Shown here: piece after piece, positions 38,086 through 47,007 of the stretch | How the letters are laid out: each line of letters begins with the position of its first letter | Numbering within the stretch: position 1 is the stretch's first letter | DNA from: Clostridia bacterium | GTDB taxonomy: Bacteria > Bacillota > Clostridia > Oscillospirales > CAG-272 | Length of the DNA: 64,000 nucleotides | Reading direction: 5' to 3' | Assembly: GCA_017504245.1 (NCBI GenBank) | Contig: JAFVRQ010000009.1 | Coordinates: 1 to 64,000, forward strand | Made by a program: the position numbers and the translations under genes | The notes under the pieces: model-generated | What the model was told of the DNA's origin: nothing | Database searches by the model: none | What the model saw: only the letters and a program-made list of their open reading frames with translations

Positions 38086-39261
38086 ATGAAAAAGTTAGCT
38101 TTATGTTTGACGGTTATTTTGTGCTTATGCTGCCTTGCATCTTGCAAGCTGCTCCATTCCACACTCAATATTGGAGAGCATACCTATGAGTATATCCAAT
38201 ATGAAACGGGTCACTTTAAGCAGTACACCTGCGGTTGTCCGTCACCCGATATTATGGGCTTGCACCTTGATACCGACGATAACGGCACTTGTGACGTTTG
38301 TGGGTATGCTATGAAAATTGGCGGTGCTTTTGAATTCGAGTACGTCGCAACTGAAGAAGGACATTGTGAGCACAAGGTGGGTTCTACCTGCGACGGAACT
38401 TGTATAAAAAGTCCTCACGAAGATAATAATAACGATTTTCAGTGTGATTATTGTAAATATTTATTAGATACATCAGGGGTTGCCCAAATCGTGCTTGATT
38501 ACGAGCAATCGTTAAGAGATGAGCTTGACAGATTACACGCAGAGCATCCCGAGTTTAATTATTACTATCATCCAGTGGATGATGTTTATTGTTATTTTGT
38601 TTTAGATAGTGAAGCATCTGCAGATGCTATCATTGAAAAATACGATATGGAAAATTTTTTCGCAAGTGCTAACGTTTCTGCCTTGAATTCTTTAAAAATG
38701 GTTGGCGTTGCCTTTGATAGAGATGAGTTTACTGAAGAAATCCACCAAAAGATTAAGCAGATAAGCGAGAATGAAGAACTTATTGAAAGCTTATCTATTG
38801 ATATGTATAGCGATTGGCATCAAAGCTATATGCCAAGAATTGAGTATTATACTGATGATGCAAGTGTCTTAGAATATGAAAGGGCTCCGTATGTACTTGC
38901 TTTTGAAAACGCAAGGGATATTATCATTAAAAGTAAGGCGGAGTACGATGCTTATCTCGACGAGTTATTAGAAACTGCAGAATCTGATTATCAAAAAGAG
39001 AAAATAAATTCCGCAAAAGACATATATGACGAGTCATTTTTTGAAGAAAATGCGTTGATATTGACACGAATGGTGGTTCGAGGCTCTGGTTCAATTCAGT
39101 TAACGGTGAATAATCTCTATATTTCGGATAATAAGATTTATGTAGTGATAAGAACCGATGAACCGACTTGGGGTACGTGCGATATGCAGTTTGCCTTTTT
39201 TGCCTTTGCGGTTGATAAATACGATGTTGTTAACGTAAACGAGGTTATTACTTTAGAATAA
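38086..39261 (+). CDS. Lipoprotein with Asp-rich CxxCG modules (gene 3)
   Basis: 391 aa. Lipobox LASC near residue 20. Two short modules follow the signal: DTDDNGTCDVCGY and EDNNNDFQCDYCKY, each an acidic loop plus CxxC, plausible metal-binding knuckles. The rest is a helical region (about 130-260) and a C-terminal beta-rich part. No known family. AAAGGAGG precedes the ATG. Confidence 0.72.
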   Translation: MKKLALCLTVILCLCCLASCKLLHSTLNIGEHTYEYIQYETGHFKQYTCGCPSPDIMGLHLDTDDNGTCDVCGYAMKIGGAFEFEYVATEEGHCEHKVGSTCDGTCIKSPHEDNNNDFQCDYCKYLLDTSGVAQIVLDYEQSLRDELDRLHAEHPEFNYYYHPVDDVYCYFVLDSEASADAIIEKYDMENFFASANVSALNSLKMVGVAFDRDEFTEEIHQKIKQISENEELIESLSIDMYSDWHQSYMPRIEYYTDDASVLEYERAPYVLAFENARDIIIKSKAEYDAYLDELLETAESDYQKEKINSAKDIYDESFFEENALILTRMVVRGSGSIQLTVNNLYISDNKIYVVIRTDEPTWGTCDMQFAFFAFAVDKYDVVNVNEVITLE

Positions 39262-39276
39262 AGGGAGGATGACAGT

Positions 39277-40821
39277 ATGAAAAAACTATTGTTTTTGTTG
39301 CTTACCTTTGTTATTGTTCTTTCTTTAGCTTCGTGTGATTTAAGTTTGAAGCACGAACATATTCAAGATGAAAAATGGTCGTTTAACTCGGAAATACATT
39401 GGAAAGACGTAACTTGCACTTGGAATATGTGCAAATTTGATATTGTTACTTATGAACATATTGATGAAGATAATGACTTGTTTTGTGATGTTTGTGGATA
39501 TGAAATGTCTATCAATACAGAAGCGTGTAATCATCAATGGGATGATGGCGTAGAAGTTGAAAGCGAAGTGGGCGGATACGTTATGGAATATACCTGTTCT
39601 CTATGCGGAAGCAAACGTAGAGAAACCATTACTATTCCACCCGAAGAAAACCACTTTTTACGTAATCAGGCGGGCTGTGAATGGCTTCGTAAAATAAGTG
39701 CTGAGGATATTGCGGAAGTCAAGATAATAAATGAGTATGTTGGTGTTGCTCCGGGAAATCTTAAAAATATTGAAAGCTCTAAAAATGAAGCTATAATCGA
39801 AAGAATTTTTGAAGAATGTTATTTGTGTGAGGTTTTGTCAATTCCGGCAGATAAAGGTCAGCTTGACGGCGGTGGTGCGGTTACCGTAAAGTTCATCTTG
39901 AAGGACGGAACGGCAAAAAAGCTATATATCAACAACGGAAATTACTGTGATTCCGAGGGTAACTACTTTGAGTTGCTTTACAGACCCCAATTTGAAGAAA
40001 ACGATAAAACAAGAGAGTCTTATGGATTTATAACCTACATAGGAACAGGAACGGTTTACGACGGTGACAATAATTTAGTTTGCGAGCTTTCCGTTGACGA
40101 GCTTGAATTTGAATATGACGTGGATTTGGAGTTGCCGCCCGATCTTGAGCCATATAACTACGTGTTGAAAACGGAATTTGGCGACCTTCTGTTTATCACC
40201 CCCGACATATTTTATATGGAAACGAAAGGGGCGTGTGTTCTCGTTGGCAAAAATCTTAACGAATTGATTGCTGATGCTACAGCTATCGAGTACTCCGTAA
40301 CGATGAATGACGAGGAGTGGCTTTATGAGGATTTGCAATCTACATATAAATCAGGTGAGATGGTAAGTGTAAAAATCAAAATGGCACTTGATATGGGCTA
40401 CTTGTTCCTTGTTAACGGTGAGAATATAGCTACCTGCAGTGACGTTGACGGACTTTATTGGGTATTTACTTTCACAATGCCACAAAGCGACGTTGTGATT
40501 GATTTCAAAACCTACGACGGATTTTTGCCCGATGCAAATTATTCCGTTTTGATAGAAGAATATTGGATGAAGCACCTTGATGCGCCTTGGGTTTCCATTA
40601 GATTTTACTATGGAGAATTTGCAAGCGGTGCCATAGTTGCTATGATTGATGCAGGCGGCTATACCGATGTTGAGTGGGAGGAAGTAGTTGGAGGATATAC
40701 CTTTGAATACAGTGACAGTAATAGAATAACCGTTCTTTATGAAGGTGAGTTTTATACCTTAGAGGAAGCGTATATGAATGGTTATCTTACAAATGACGAT
40801 TTAGCGAAGATTGCTGAATAA
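39277..40821 (+). CDS. Large lipoprotein with CxxCG modules (gene 4)
   Basis: 514 aa. Lipobox LASC near residue 20. The N-terminal region holds HIDEDNDLFCDVCGY, matching the gene 3 module, then a second knuckle, YTCSLCGSKRRE. Residues about 130-270 look like a separate alpha/beta domain; a later stretch (MALDMGYLFLVNGENI) resembles beta-sandwich repeats of Gram-positive surface proteins. No enzyme motif seen. Last gene of the operon, followed by a terminator. Confidence 0.72.
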   Translation: MKKLLFLLLTFVIVLSLASCDLSLKHEHIQDEKWSFNSEIHWKDVTCTWNMCKFDIVTYEHIDEDNDLFCDVCGYEMSINTEACNHQWDDGVEVESEVGGYVMEYTCSLCGSKRRETITIPPEENHFLRNQAGCEWLRKISAEDIAEVKIINEYVGVAPGNLKNIESSKNEAIIERIFEECYLCEVLSIPADKGQLDGGGAVTVKFILKDGTAKKLYINNGNYCDSEGNYFELLYRPQFEENDKTRESYGFITYIGTGTVYDGDNNLVCELSVDELEFEYDVDLELPPDLEPYNYVLKTEFGDLLFITPDIFYMETKGACVLVGKNLNELIADATAIEYSVTMNDEEWLYEDLQSTYKSGEMVSVKIKMALDMGYLFLVNGENIATCSDVDGLYWVFTFTMPQSDVVIDFKTYDGFLPDANYSVLIEEYWMKHLDAPWVSIRFYYGEFASGAIVAMIDAGGYTDVEWEEVVGGYTFEYSDSNRITVLYEGEFYTLEEAYMNGYLTNDDLAKIAE

Positions 40822-40841
40822 ATAATATTAAGAAAACAGAA

Positions 40842-40867
40842 AGCGAGCCGTGTGGCTCGCTTTTTGC
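40842..40867. terminator. Terminator after the lipoprotein operon
   Basis: AGCGAGCC stem, GTGT loop, GGCTCGCT stem, T-run. It also lies at the 3' end of the convergent DUF6472-like gene. Confidence 0.88.
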
Positions 40868-40869
40868 GT

Positions 40870-41043
40870 TTAGATTTGTTTATGAACCGATTTATATTCA
40901 TCATAAAACTTATAATAGGGACATTGCTTGCCCTTGCTCTGCGAGAAGCGAACGTATTCGTCCTCGTCAAGATTTATCGTGCAAACGTTGTCCTCGTATT
41001 CCTCATCGTAGTCAAAATATACACAGCTTTCGCAAAGAGTCAT
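40870..41043 (-). CDS. Small Cys-rich protein, DUF6472-like
   Basis: 57 aa from ATG 41043, with AAAGGAG upstream. CESC near the N-terminus, then YDEEYEDNVCTINLDEDE and a CPYYKFYDEYK ending: four cysteines that could bind one metal. This small protein is common in Clostridia and has no known function. Cytoplasmic. Sits between the lipoprotein operon and copy B of the long repeat. Confidence 0.75.
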   Translation of the reverse strand: MTLCESCVYFDYDEEYEDNVCTINLDEDEYVRFSQSKGKQCPYYKFYDEYKSVHKQI

Positions 41044-41120
41044 AGCAAAATCTCCTTTCATTTTGTTTGTGATGCTATTATAACATAAAAATTCGAAATG
41101 TGCAAGAATTATTTAAGGAT

Positions 41121-41620
41121 AAATTGGGATTTAGCGGGGAGTTGGAAAAGTTAGTTTAAATTAGGATCGCCTACGCGGCGGGCGGTCACTTTTTTGAAAA
41201 AAAGTAACCAAAAAACTTTTATCGCTTGGTGTGTGCAGATTTGACGTAAATTTTCGATAATTTGTTTTTGAACAAATTATCGGTTTTGAAAGTCCAACAC
41301 CGCCCTTATGTACAAGTACAACGGTCGGCATTGGACTTTCAAAACTACGAAAACCACTATTAACATAGTGATTTTCTAAAATTTACTTCGCTAAACTATA
41401 GCCGTTTGATAACGAAATGGCTTCGTTGGATAGTAGCAAATTGGATTTTTCGAGGTGCCTGCCAACACCGAGAAAAATCATTAGTGTCAACTCGTTGACA
41501 CAATTTGCGCGGCTTTAATTTATTCCCGCGTTTAAAAAGTTTTTGGTTCTTTTTTCAAAAAGAACGAAAAAATCCTAATTTCAACTGACTTTAACTCCCA
41601 GACAAATCCAAATTCGATTT
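41121..41620. repeat. Long non-coding hairpin-rich repeat, copy B (complete)
   Basis: About 500 bases without a gene. It begins AAATTGGGATTTAGCGGGGA and ends in an imperfect complement (ACTCCCAGACAAATCCAAATT), so it has terminal inverted repeats. The left two thirds are the inverted counterpart of 1-408. Internal stems include ATAATTTG/CAAATTAT and a GTACAAGTAC core. The rest of 41044-41724 has only the metY promoter. Confidence 0.78.
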
Positions 41621-41653
41621 TCCAACTTCCAAGCAAAAACTTCGCGCGATTTA

Positions 41654-41682
41654 TTGACATCGCGGTAAATGTATGATATAAT
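41654..41682 (+). promoter_or_regulatory. Promoter of metY-metA
   Basis: -35 TTGACA (41654-41659), 17-base spacer, -10 TATAAT (41677-41682), perfect consensus. No SAM riboswitch or T-box fits in the 40-base leader. Confidence 0.88.
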
Positions 41683-41724
41683 TCAATGTTAGTAAATTAT
41701 TTATTTATATAGAGAGGTATCACA

Positions 41725-42999
41725 ATGAAAAACAAAAAGCTTGATACTATTTGCGTGCAGGGGGCGTATTCCCCCAAGAGCGGCGAGGCGCGAGTTTGCC
41801 CCGTTGTTAAAAGCACGACGTTTTATTACGAAAAGGCGCAGCCGATGGCAGACCTTTTCGACCTTAAATCTGACGGATATTTCTATTCAAGAATAGGCAA
41901 TCCCACGGTGAACGCGTTTGAGGAAAAGCTCTTAATGCTCGACGGCGGCACGGGTGCTATTGCGTGCGCTTCGGGTATGAGTGCGACTATGCTTGCGGTT
42001 CTCAACGTTTGCAACGCGGGGGATAACATCGTTTCAGCATCTGCGGTTTACGGCGGAACATACAATCTTTTCTCCGTAACGCTCAAAAAATACGGCATCG
42101 AAACGAGATTTTTCGACCCCGATGACACGGCAGAGAACATAGAAAAGCTCATTGACGAGCATACGAAGGTTATTTTTGCGGAAACGGTTGCAAATCCCAC
42201 CATCGTTGTGCTTGATTTCGATAAAATTGCAGGAATTGCAAAGAAGCACGGCATACTCTTTATGGTGGATAACACGCTCGTTACTCCCGTTTTGTGCAAG
42301 CCAAAGGATTTTGGCGCAAACGTGGTGCTTTATTCCTCGTCAAAGTATCTTGACGGCCACGCGGTAGCACTTGGCGGTGCAATTGTGGATTGCGGTAACT
42401 TTGATTTTGCTTCGAGCAACCGTTATCCCGAATTCAACACCCCCGACGATAGCTATCACGGACTTGTTTATTCCACCTTGGGCGAAAAGGCGTTTGGAAC
42501 GAAATGCCGCGTTCAGATGATGCGCGACCTCGGTGCAATTATGAGTCCCGAAAACGCATTCCTCACAAATCTCGGTATGGAAACCCTCGCGCTTCGTATG
42601 GAAAGACATTCTTATAACGCCTCTCGCGTTGCTGAATTTCTTGCAAATCACGAGAAGGTTGAGTGGGTAAAATACGGCTCGCTTGAAAGCGACCCATATC
42701 ACGCGCTCGCAAAGAAATATATGCCGGGCGGACAGGGTGGTATGCTCAGCTTTGGCGTTAAGGGTGGCTCTGATGCCGCAACCGTTGTTATGGAGGGAAT
42801 GAAGATGATCGCCATCGTTACACACGTTGCCGACGTTCGCTCCTGCGTGCTTCATCCTGCGTCAACCACACACCGTCAGCTCTCAAAGGCAGACCTTGAA
42901 AATATCGGTATTGCCGATAATCTTATTCGTCTTTCGGTTGGTATTGAAAACGTTGACGATATAATTGCCGACCTTGATGGGGCGCTTTCACAAATTTAA
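41725..42999 (+). CDS. metY: O-acetylhomoserine sulfhydrylase
   Basis: 424 aa PLP enzyme of the Cys/Met metabolism family; length and the HSYNASRVAEFL and KYMPGGQGGMLSFGVKGG blocks fit the sulfhydrylase branch. The PLP lysine is K207 in SSSKYLDGHA. It joins sulfide to O-acetylhomoserine to give homocysteine. metA is 20 bases downstream, giving the direct sulfhydrylation route. Methionine gamma-lyase is a weaker alternative. Confidence 0.9.
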   Translation: MKNKKLDTICVQGAYSPKSGEARVCPVVKSTTFYYEKAQPMADLFDLKSDGYFYSRIGNPTVNAFEEKLLMLDGGTGAIACASGMSATMLAVLNVCNAGDNIVSASAVYGGTYNLFSVTLKKYGIETRFFDPDDTAENIEKLIDEHTKVIFAETVANPTIVVLDFDKIAGIAKKHGILFMVDNTLVTPVLCKPKDFGANVVLYSSSKYLDGHAVALGGAIVDCGNFDFASSNRYPEFNTPDDSYHGLVYSTLGEKAFGTKCRVQMMRDLGAIMSPENAFLTNLGMETLALRMERHSYNASRVAEFLANHEKVEWVKYGSLESDPYHALAKKYMPGGQGGMLSFGVKGGSDAATVVMEGMKMIAIVTHVADVRSCVLHPASTTHRQLSKADLENIGIADNLIRLSVGIENVDDIIADLDGALSQI

Positions 43000-43018
43000 T
43001 TGATAAAGGAAAATAAAA

Positions 43019-43930
43019 ATGCCTATTATTATTCCGCAGGATATGCCTGCATATTCAACGCTCGCAAGTGAAAATATATTCGTTATGAACGAAGCTCGCG
43101 CGCTTCGTCAGGATATTCGTCCCATTGAGATAGCAATTCTCAATTTGATGCCAACGAAGGTTGAAACGGAAACCCAGCTTATCCGTATGCTTTCAAATTC
43201 GCCGCTTCAAATTAGAGTGACCCTGCTTGCAACAAAATCCTACGTTGGAACGCACGCGCCCGAAAATCATCTTGAAAAATTTTATAAGACCTTCTATGAG
43301 ATCAAGGATAGACGCTTCGACGGTATGATTATCACGGGCGCGCCCGTTGAAACAATCCCCTTTGAAGAGGTTAAATATTGGGATGAGCTCACCGAAATTA
43401 TGGATTTTGCACGCACAAACGTTCAAAGCACGATCTTTATTTGTTGGGGAGCGCAGGCGGCTTTGCATTACTATTACGGCTTGCAGAAAACTGAGCTTTC
43501 AAAAAAGGTTTTTGGAATTTTCCCGCACGAAAAGGTAATGCGCTACGATCCGCTTTTGAAGGGAACTGACAAGTATATTAATATTCCTCATTCGCGCCAC
43601 ACGGAGATAAGCGAAATGGAAATTGCAAAGATTGATGACCTTGTAACTCTCGCAAGAAGCGACGAGGTTGGCGCGTCGATTTTACGCTCGCGCGACGGAC
43701 GTCAGATTTACTTTATGGGACACCTTGAATATAGCAAGGAAACCCTTAAAACCGAGTATTTGCGCGACGTTAATAAGGGACTCCCCATCGAGCCGCCAAA
43801 GAATTATTTCGTTGACGAAACGATGACCGAGATTAATCCCAACTGGTATTCAACCACGTCTCTCATCTATTCAAACTGGCTTAATTACTACGTTTATCAG
43901 GTGACACCTTATAATATTTCACTTATATAA
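43019..43930 (+). CDS. metA: Homoserine O-acetyltransferase (MetA family)
   Basis: 303 aa, full length. The catalytic cysteine is C142 in FICWGAQ, with the His/Glu pair in MGHLEYS. Residue 111 is glutamate (GAPVE); in this family Glu-111 is reported to favour acetyl-CoA, while glycine gives succinyl-CoA. It therefore probably makes O-acetylhomoserine, exactly the substrate of the upstream MetY. AAAGGAAA precedes the ATG. Confidence 0.95.
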   Translation: MPIIIPQDMPAYSTLASENIFVMNEARALRQDIRPIEIAILNLMPTKVETETQLIRMLSNSPLQIRVTLLATKSYVGTHAPENHLEKFYKTFYEIKDRRFDGMIITGAPVETIPFEEVKYWDELTEIMDFARTNVQSTIFICWGAQAALHYYYGLQKTELSKKVFGIFPHEKVMRYDPLLKGTDKYINIPHSRHTEISEMEIAKIDDLVTLARSDEVGASILRSRDGRQIYFMGHLEYSKETLKTEYLRDVNKGLPIEPPKNYFVDETMTEINPNWYSTTSLIYSNWLNYYVYQVTPYNISLI

Positions 43931-43936
43931 AATTTT

Positions 43937-43970
43937 CCCACAAGAGAGTCTCTCTTGTGGGATTTTTTTG
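43937..43970 (+). terminator. Terminator after metA
   Basis: CCCACAAGAGAG stem, short TCT loop, CTCTTGTGGG stem and a seven-base T-run. Confidence 0.92.
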
Positions 43971-43980
43971 CGTTTTTTAC

Positions 43981-44009
43981 TTGAATTTTTCAATAAAATA
44001 TGATATTAT
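43981..44009 (+). promoter_or_regulatory. Promoter of miaA
   Basis: -35 TTGAAT (43981-43986), 17-base spacer, -10 TATTAT (44004-44009). Confidence 0.6.
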
Positions 44010-44043
44010 ATATGTGTATGTAAACTTTAGAGAGGAGAGGCAA

Positions 44044-44982
44044 ATGAAGGCGAAAATTTTGGCTGTTGTAGGGCCTACTGTGAGTGGCAAAAGTGCGCTT
44101 GCGATTGAGATTGCAAAGCGTTTTAACGGTGAAATTATCTGTTGCGATTCGATGCAGATTTACAAGCAAATGAATATCGGCACTGCAAAGCCCGATGGGG
44201 AAGAATTGAATTCTGCCGTTCATCATCTTTTTGACTTTGCCGACCCTAAGGTGAGCTTCTCTTGCGCGGATTATATCCCCCTTGCAGAGAGGGTTGTTGA
44301 GGATATTTTATCACGCGGAAAATTACCGATTTTCTGCGGTGGTACGGGGCTTTATCTCGATAGATTTCTTTCGGGCGCGGAGTTTGAAAGCACCGAGGTT
44401 GACGAGAATTTCAGACGAGAAATGAATGCCTTTGCGCTTGAATTCGGCAACGAAGCATTACATCAAAAATTGCGCGAAATCGACCCAAAATCTGCCGATG
44501 AAATTCATCCAAACAATGTGAAAAGAGTTATTCGCGCGCTTGAAATTTACAAAACCTCGGGCAGAACGAAAAGCGAAATTGATCGGGAAAGCAAGGAATT
44601 TTCAAGCAAATACGATTGCCTTCAAATCGGCATAAAATATGAGGATAGAGAGCTTCTTTACGATAGAATTAATCTTCGCGTTGACAAAATGATGCAAGCG
44701 GGATTGATTGATGAAACTCGGAAATTGCTTGAAGCGGGAGTTTTTGAAGCGAACGCAACCGCAGCCCAAGCAATCGGATATAAGGAGCTTTTGAGTTATT
44801 TTAACAACGAAAAAACCTTGATTTGTGCCGTTGAGGATTTAAAAATGGCAACAAGACGTTACGCAAAGCGTCAAATGACTTGGTTTTCCGCGCACGGAAA
44901 CGTGAATTGGCTCGTAGCGGACAACAAAAATATTGCCGAGCTCGTTTTTGAAGCGGAGCAAATTATCAAAGAATTTATTTAA
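44044..44982 (+). CDS. miaA: tRNA dimethylallyltransferase
   Basis: 312 aa. It prenylates A37 of UNN-decoding tRNAs. P-loop GPTVSGKSA (10-18), then DSMQIYKQMNIGTAKP, FCGGTGLYL and the NNVKRVIRALEIY block. ATG 44044 follows GAGGAGAG; the upstream in-frame ATG lies in the metA terminator. First gene before the HlyD-yggS-sepF-ylmH run. Confidence 0.97.
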   Translation: MKAKILAVVGPTVSGKSALAIEIAKRFNGEIICCDSMQIYKQMNIGTAKPDGEELNSAVHHLFDFADPKVSFSCADYIPLAERVVEDILSRGKLPIFCGGTGLYLDRFLSGAEFESTEVDENFRREMNAFALEFGNEALHQKLREIDPKSADEIHPNNVKRVIRALEIYKTSGRTKSEIDRESKEFSSKYDCLQIGIKYEDRELLYDRINLRVDKMMQAGLIDETRKLLEAGVFEANATAAQAIGYKELLSYFNNEKTLICAVEDLKMATRRYAKRQMTWFSAHGNVNWLVADNKNIAELVFEAEQIIKEFI

Positions 44983-45000
44983 GAAAAGGAGGGGGACGAT

Positions 45001-46281
45001 ATGGAAAAGAGCAACACTAAAAAACTAAAATTTTCTTTGGCTTGGAAGGCGCTGACCCTTGTTATCCTCCTGCTTATTATTTATACCTGCTATCACGTAT
45101 TTTTCGGACTTGCCGAAAGCATTAAAACCACCCCCGCAGGACTTGTTCAGCAAAGCAATTCGGTAATTCTTGAGGGTGTGATCTTCAGGGAAGAGGAGGT
45201 TGTTTCAACTCAAAATAAGGGTGATATGCGCCCCTATTTTTCAAACGGTGAGCGAGTTTCCATTGACTCTGTGGTTGCCGCGGTTTATACCCAAAGCGGA
45301 AACGCAGAGGCGAACGAAAAAATAGCCGAGCTTGAAGAAAAGCTTGAAATTATGAAGCTAAGCAACGTTAAGGGGCTTGTTTCGATAGCTAATATCGAAA
45401 AGGTAAACTCGGAAATTGAAAAGCTTTATACATCAATGATGCTCTCGCTTTCTCAGGGCGATAATTTGAAGGCAAAGGCAATCGAAAAAGAGCTTTTGAT
45501 TGCTATGAATCAACTTAAAATCTATAAGGGCGAGGTTGAAAATTACAATAGTGAAATTGCCGGGATAGAAGCCGAGCTTGACGTGTTATATAATTCCTTT
45601 GAGGGTGAAAAGGAGTATATTTGGGCGGATAACGGTGGCTACGTTTACTATTCTTGCGACGGATATGAGCAAGCATTGACGCCATCTGCTCTTGAGTCGC
45701 TTACCATTAATGGATTTAGTGATATTTTAAATCGCGTAAAGAGCGAGCCCGTTATCGATAGCAATTACAGATGTAAATTCGTTTATGGTAACGTTTGGCA
45801 AATGGCGACACTTTGCGATAATGAAATCGCTGCGCTTTTAGAGGTCGGTAAGGAATACGGCGTGACAATATTTGATATTAAGGAGCGAAATATTACCGTA
45901 ACGCTTGAAATAATAGGGGAGAGCAACGGCGAGAAAACCTTGCTTGTATTCTCTTGCTCGACTATGCCCGAGGGGTTTGATTATACGAGGTATCAAAGCT
46001 TTAAGCTTGATATTTCGACCGTTGAGGGATATAGAGTGCCGATGGAAGCATTGCAAAGATTGGTTGACAAGGAAACGGGCGAGGAAAGGGTTGGAGTTTA
46101 TATCCTTAACGCAAGCGTGGTTCAATTCCGTAGGGTTGAAATTATTGCCCGGAGTAATGGCTATTATATAGTTGCAAAGCTTGATAAATCAAACGAAAAT
46201 TATCAGGAATACCTTAATTTAAACGATATTATTATTCTTGATACCGACGGGATGTATGACGGCAAGACTTTGACGAGGTAG
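45001..46281 (+). CDS. HlyD-like membrane-anchored protein of the sepF cluster
   Basis: 426 aa. One membrane helix (about 16-37), then an HlyD/lipoyl-like domain split by a coiled coil (about 105-200; KIAELEEKLEIMKL). A C-terminal beta domain follows. Such proteins commonly sit upstream of yggS-sepF in Clostridia. No ABC transporter or outer-membrane partner is nearby, so a transport role is doubtful; a wall or division role is a guess. AAAGGAGGGGG precedes the ATG. Confidence 0.75.
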   Translation: MEKSNTKKLKFSLAWKALTLVILLLIIYTCYHVFFGLAESIKTTPAGLVQQSNSVILEGVIFREEEVVSTQNKGDMRPYFSNGERVSIDSVVAAVYTQSGNAEANEKIAELEEKLEIMKLSNVKGLVSIANIEKVNSEIEKLYTSMMLSLSQGDNLKAKAIEKELLIAMNQLKIYKGEVENYNSEIAGIEAELDVLYNSFEGEKEYIWADNGGYVYYSCDGYEQALTPSALESLTINGFSDILNRVKSEPVIDSNYRCKFVYGNVWQMATLCDNEIAALLEVGKEYGVTIFDIKERNITVTLEIIGESNGEKTLLVFSCSTMPEGFDYTRYQSFKLDISTVEGYRVPMEALQRLVDKETGEERVGVYILNASVVQFRRVEIIARSNGYYIVAKLDKSNENYQEYLNLNDIIILDTDGMYDGKTLTR

Positions 46282-46286
46282 CAATA

Positions 46287-46982
46287 ATGGATTATTCATA
46301 TATTGATCGGAATTATTGTGATATTTGTGAGCGAATAGAGCTCGCAAAGAATAAATCGGGGCGCGTGGACGACGTTGATTTGCTCGTTGCGATTAAGAGC
46401 GCCTCGCTTGATGAAATTGAGTATCTTGTGACACGCTACGGTGTTAAAACGGTTGGTGAAAATCGAGTTCAGCAGCTTCTTCAAAGATATGACTTTTTAA
46501 AGAATTTGGGAGTTGAAATTCATTTTATCGGCGCGCTTCAGACCAATAAGGTGAAGTATATAATCGATAAGGTAGCTTTGATTCACTCGGTTGACAGAAT
46601 TGAGCTTGCGCGCGAAATCGATAAGCAGGCGAAAAGGCACGGTATTGTGATGGACGTTCTGATTGAAATAAATTCGGGTAGGGAAGAAAGCAAAAGCGGT
46701 GTTGATCCGTCGTGCCTTGAGGAGTTTTGCCGCGAGATTTCCCGTTTTGAGAACATTAAGGTGCGCGGATTTATGACAATGGGCGCAAAAAGTGAAAAAA
46801 ATAGCGAATATTTGAAATATTTTTGCGAAACTTATCAATTAGTGCTTGACATTTTGCACAAAAAAGTACATAATATAGATGTACCTATTTTTTCTATGGG
46901 AATGAGCGAAAGCTTTGAGCCGGCAATTGAGGCGGGCTCCACTATGGTGCGGATAGGAAAAGGAATGTTTATTAAAAAGTAA
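46287..46982 (+). CDS. yggS: YggS/PipY-family PLP-binding protein
   Basis: 231 aa. PLP lysine K37 in LLVAIKSAS, then GENRVQQL, HFIGALQTNK and the C-terminal MGMSESFEPAIEAGSTMVR. It balances PLP and amino-acid pools without a known catalytic reaction. It starts five bases after the upstream stop, next to sepF as in most Firmicutes (ylmE). Confidence 0.95.
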   Translation: MDYSYIDRNYCDICERIELAKNKSGRVDDVDLLVAIKSASLDEIEYLVTRYGVKTVGENRVQQLLQRYDFLKNLGVEIHFIGALQTNKVKYIIDKVALIHSVDRIELAREIDKQAKRHGIVMDVLIEINSGREESKSGVDPSCLEEFCREISRFENIKVRGFMTMGAKSEKNSEYLKYFCETYQLVLDILHKKVHNIDVPIFSMGMSESFEPAIEAGSTMVRIGKGMFIKK

Positions 46983-47007
46983 AATAAAAAGAAAGTGGAG
47001 AAAAGAA

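Noticed and set aside
41683-41724. SAM riboswitch or T-box upstream of metY
   Set aside because: The leader from the consensus promoter is only about 40 bases.
45001-46281. HlyD-like protein as part of an efflux system
   Set aside because: No ABC or MFS transporter nearby, and this gene is a regular member of the sepF neighbourhood.
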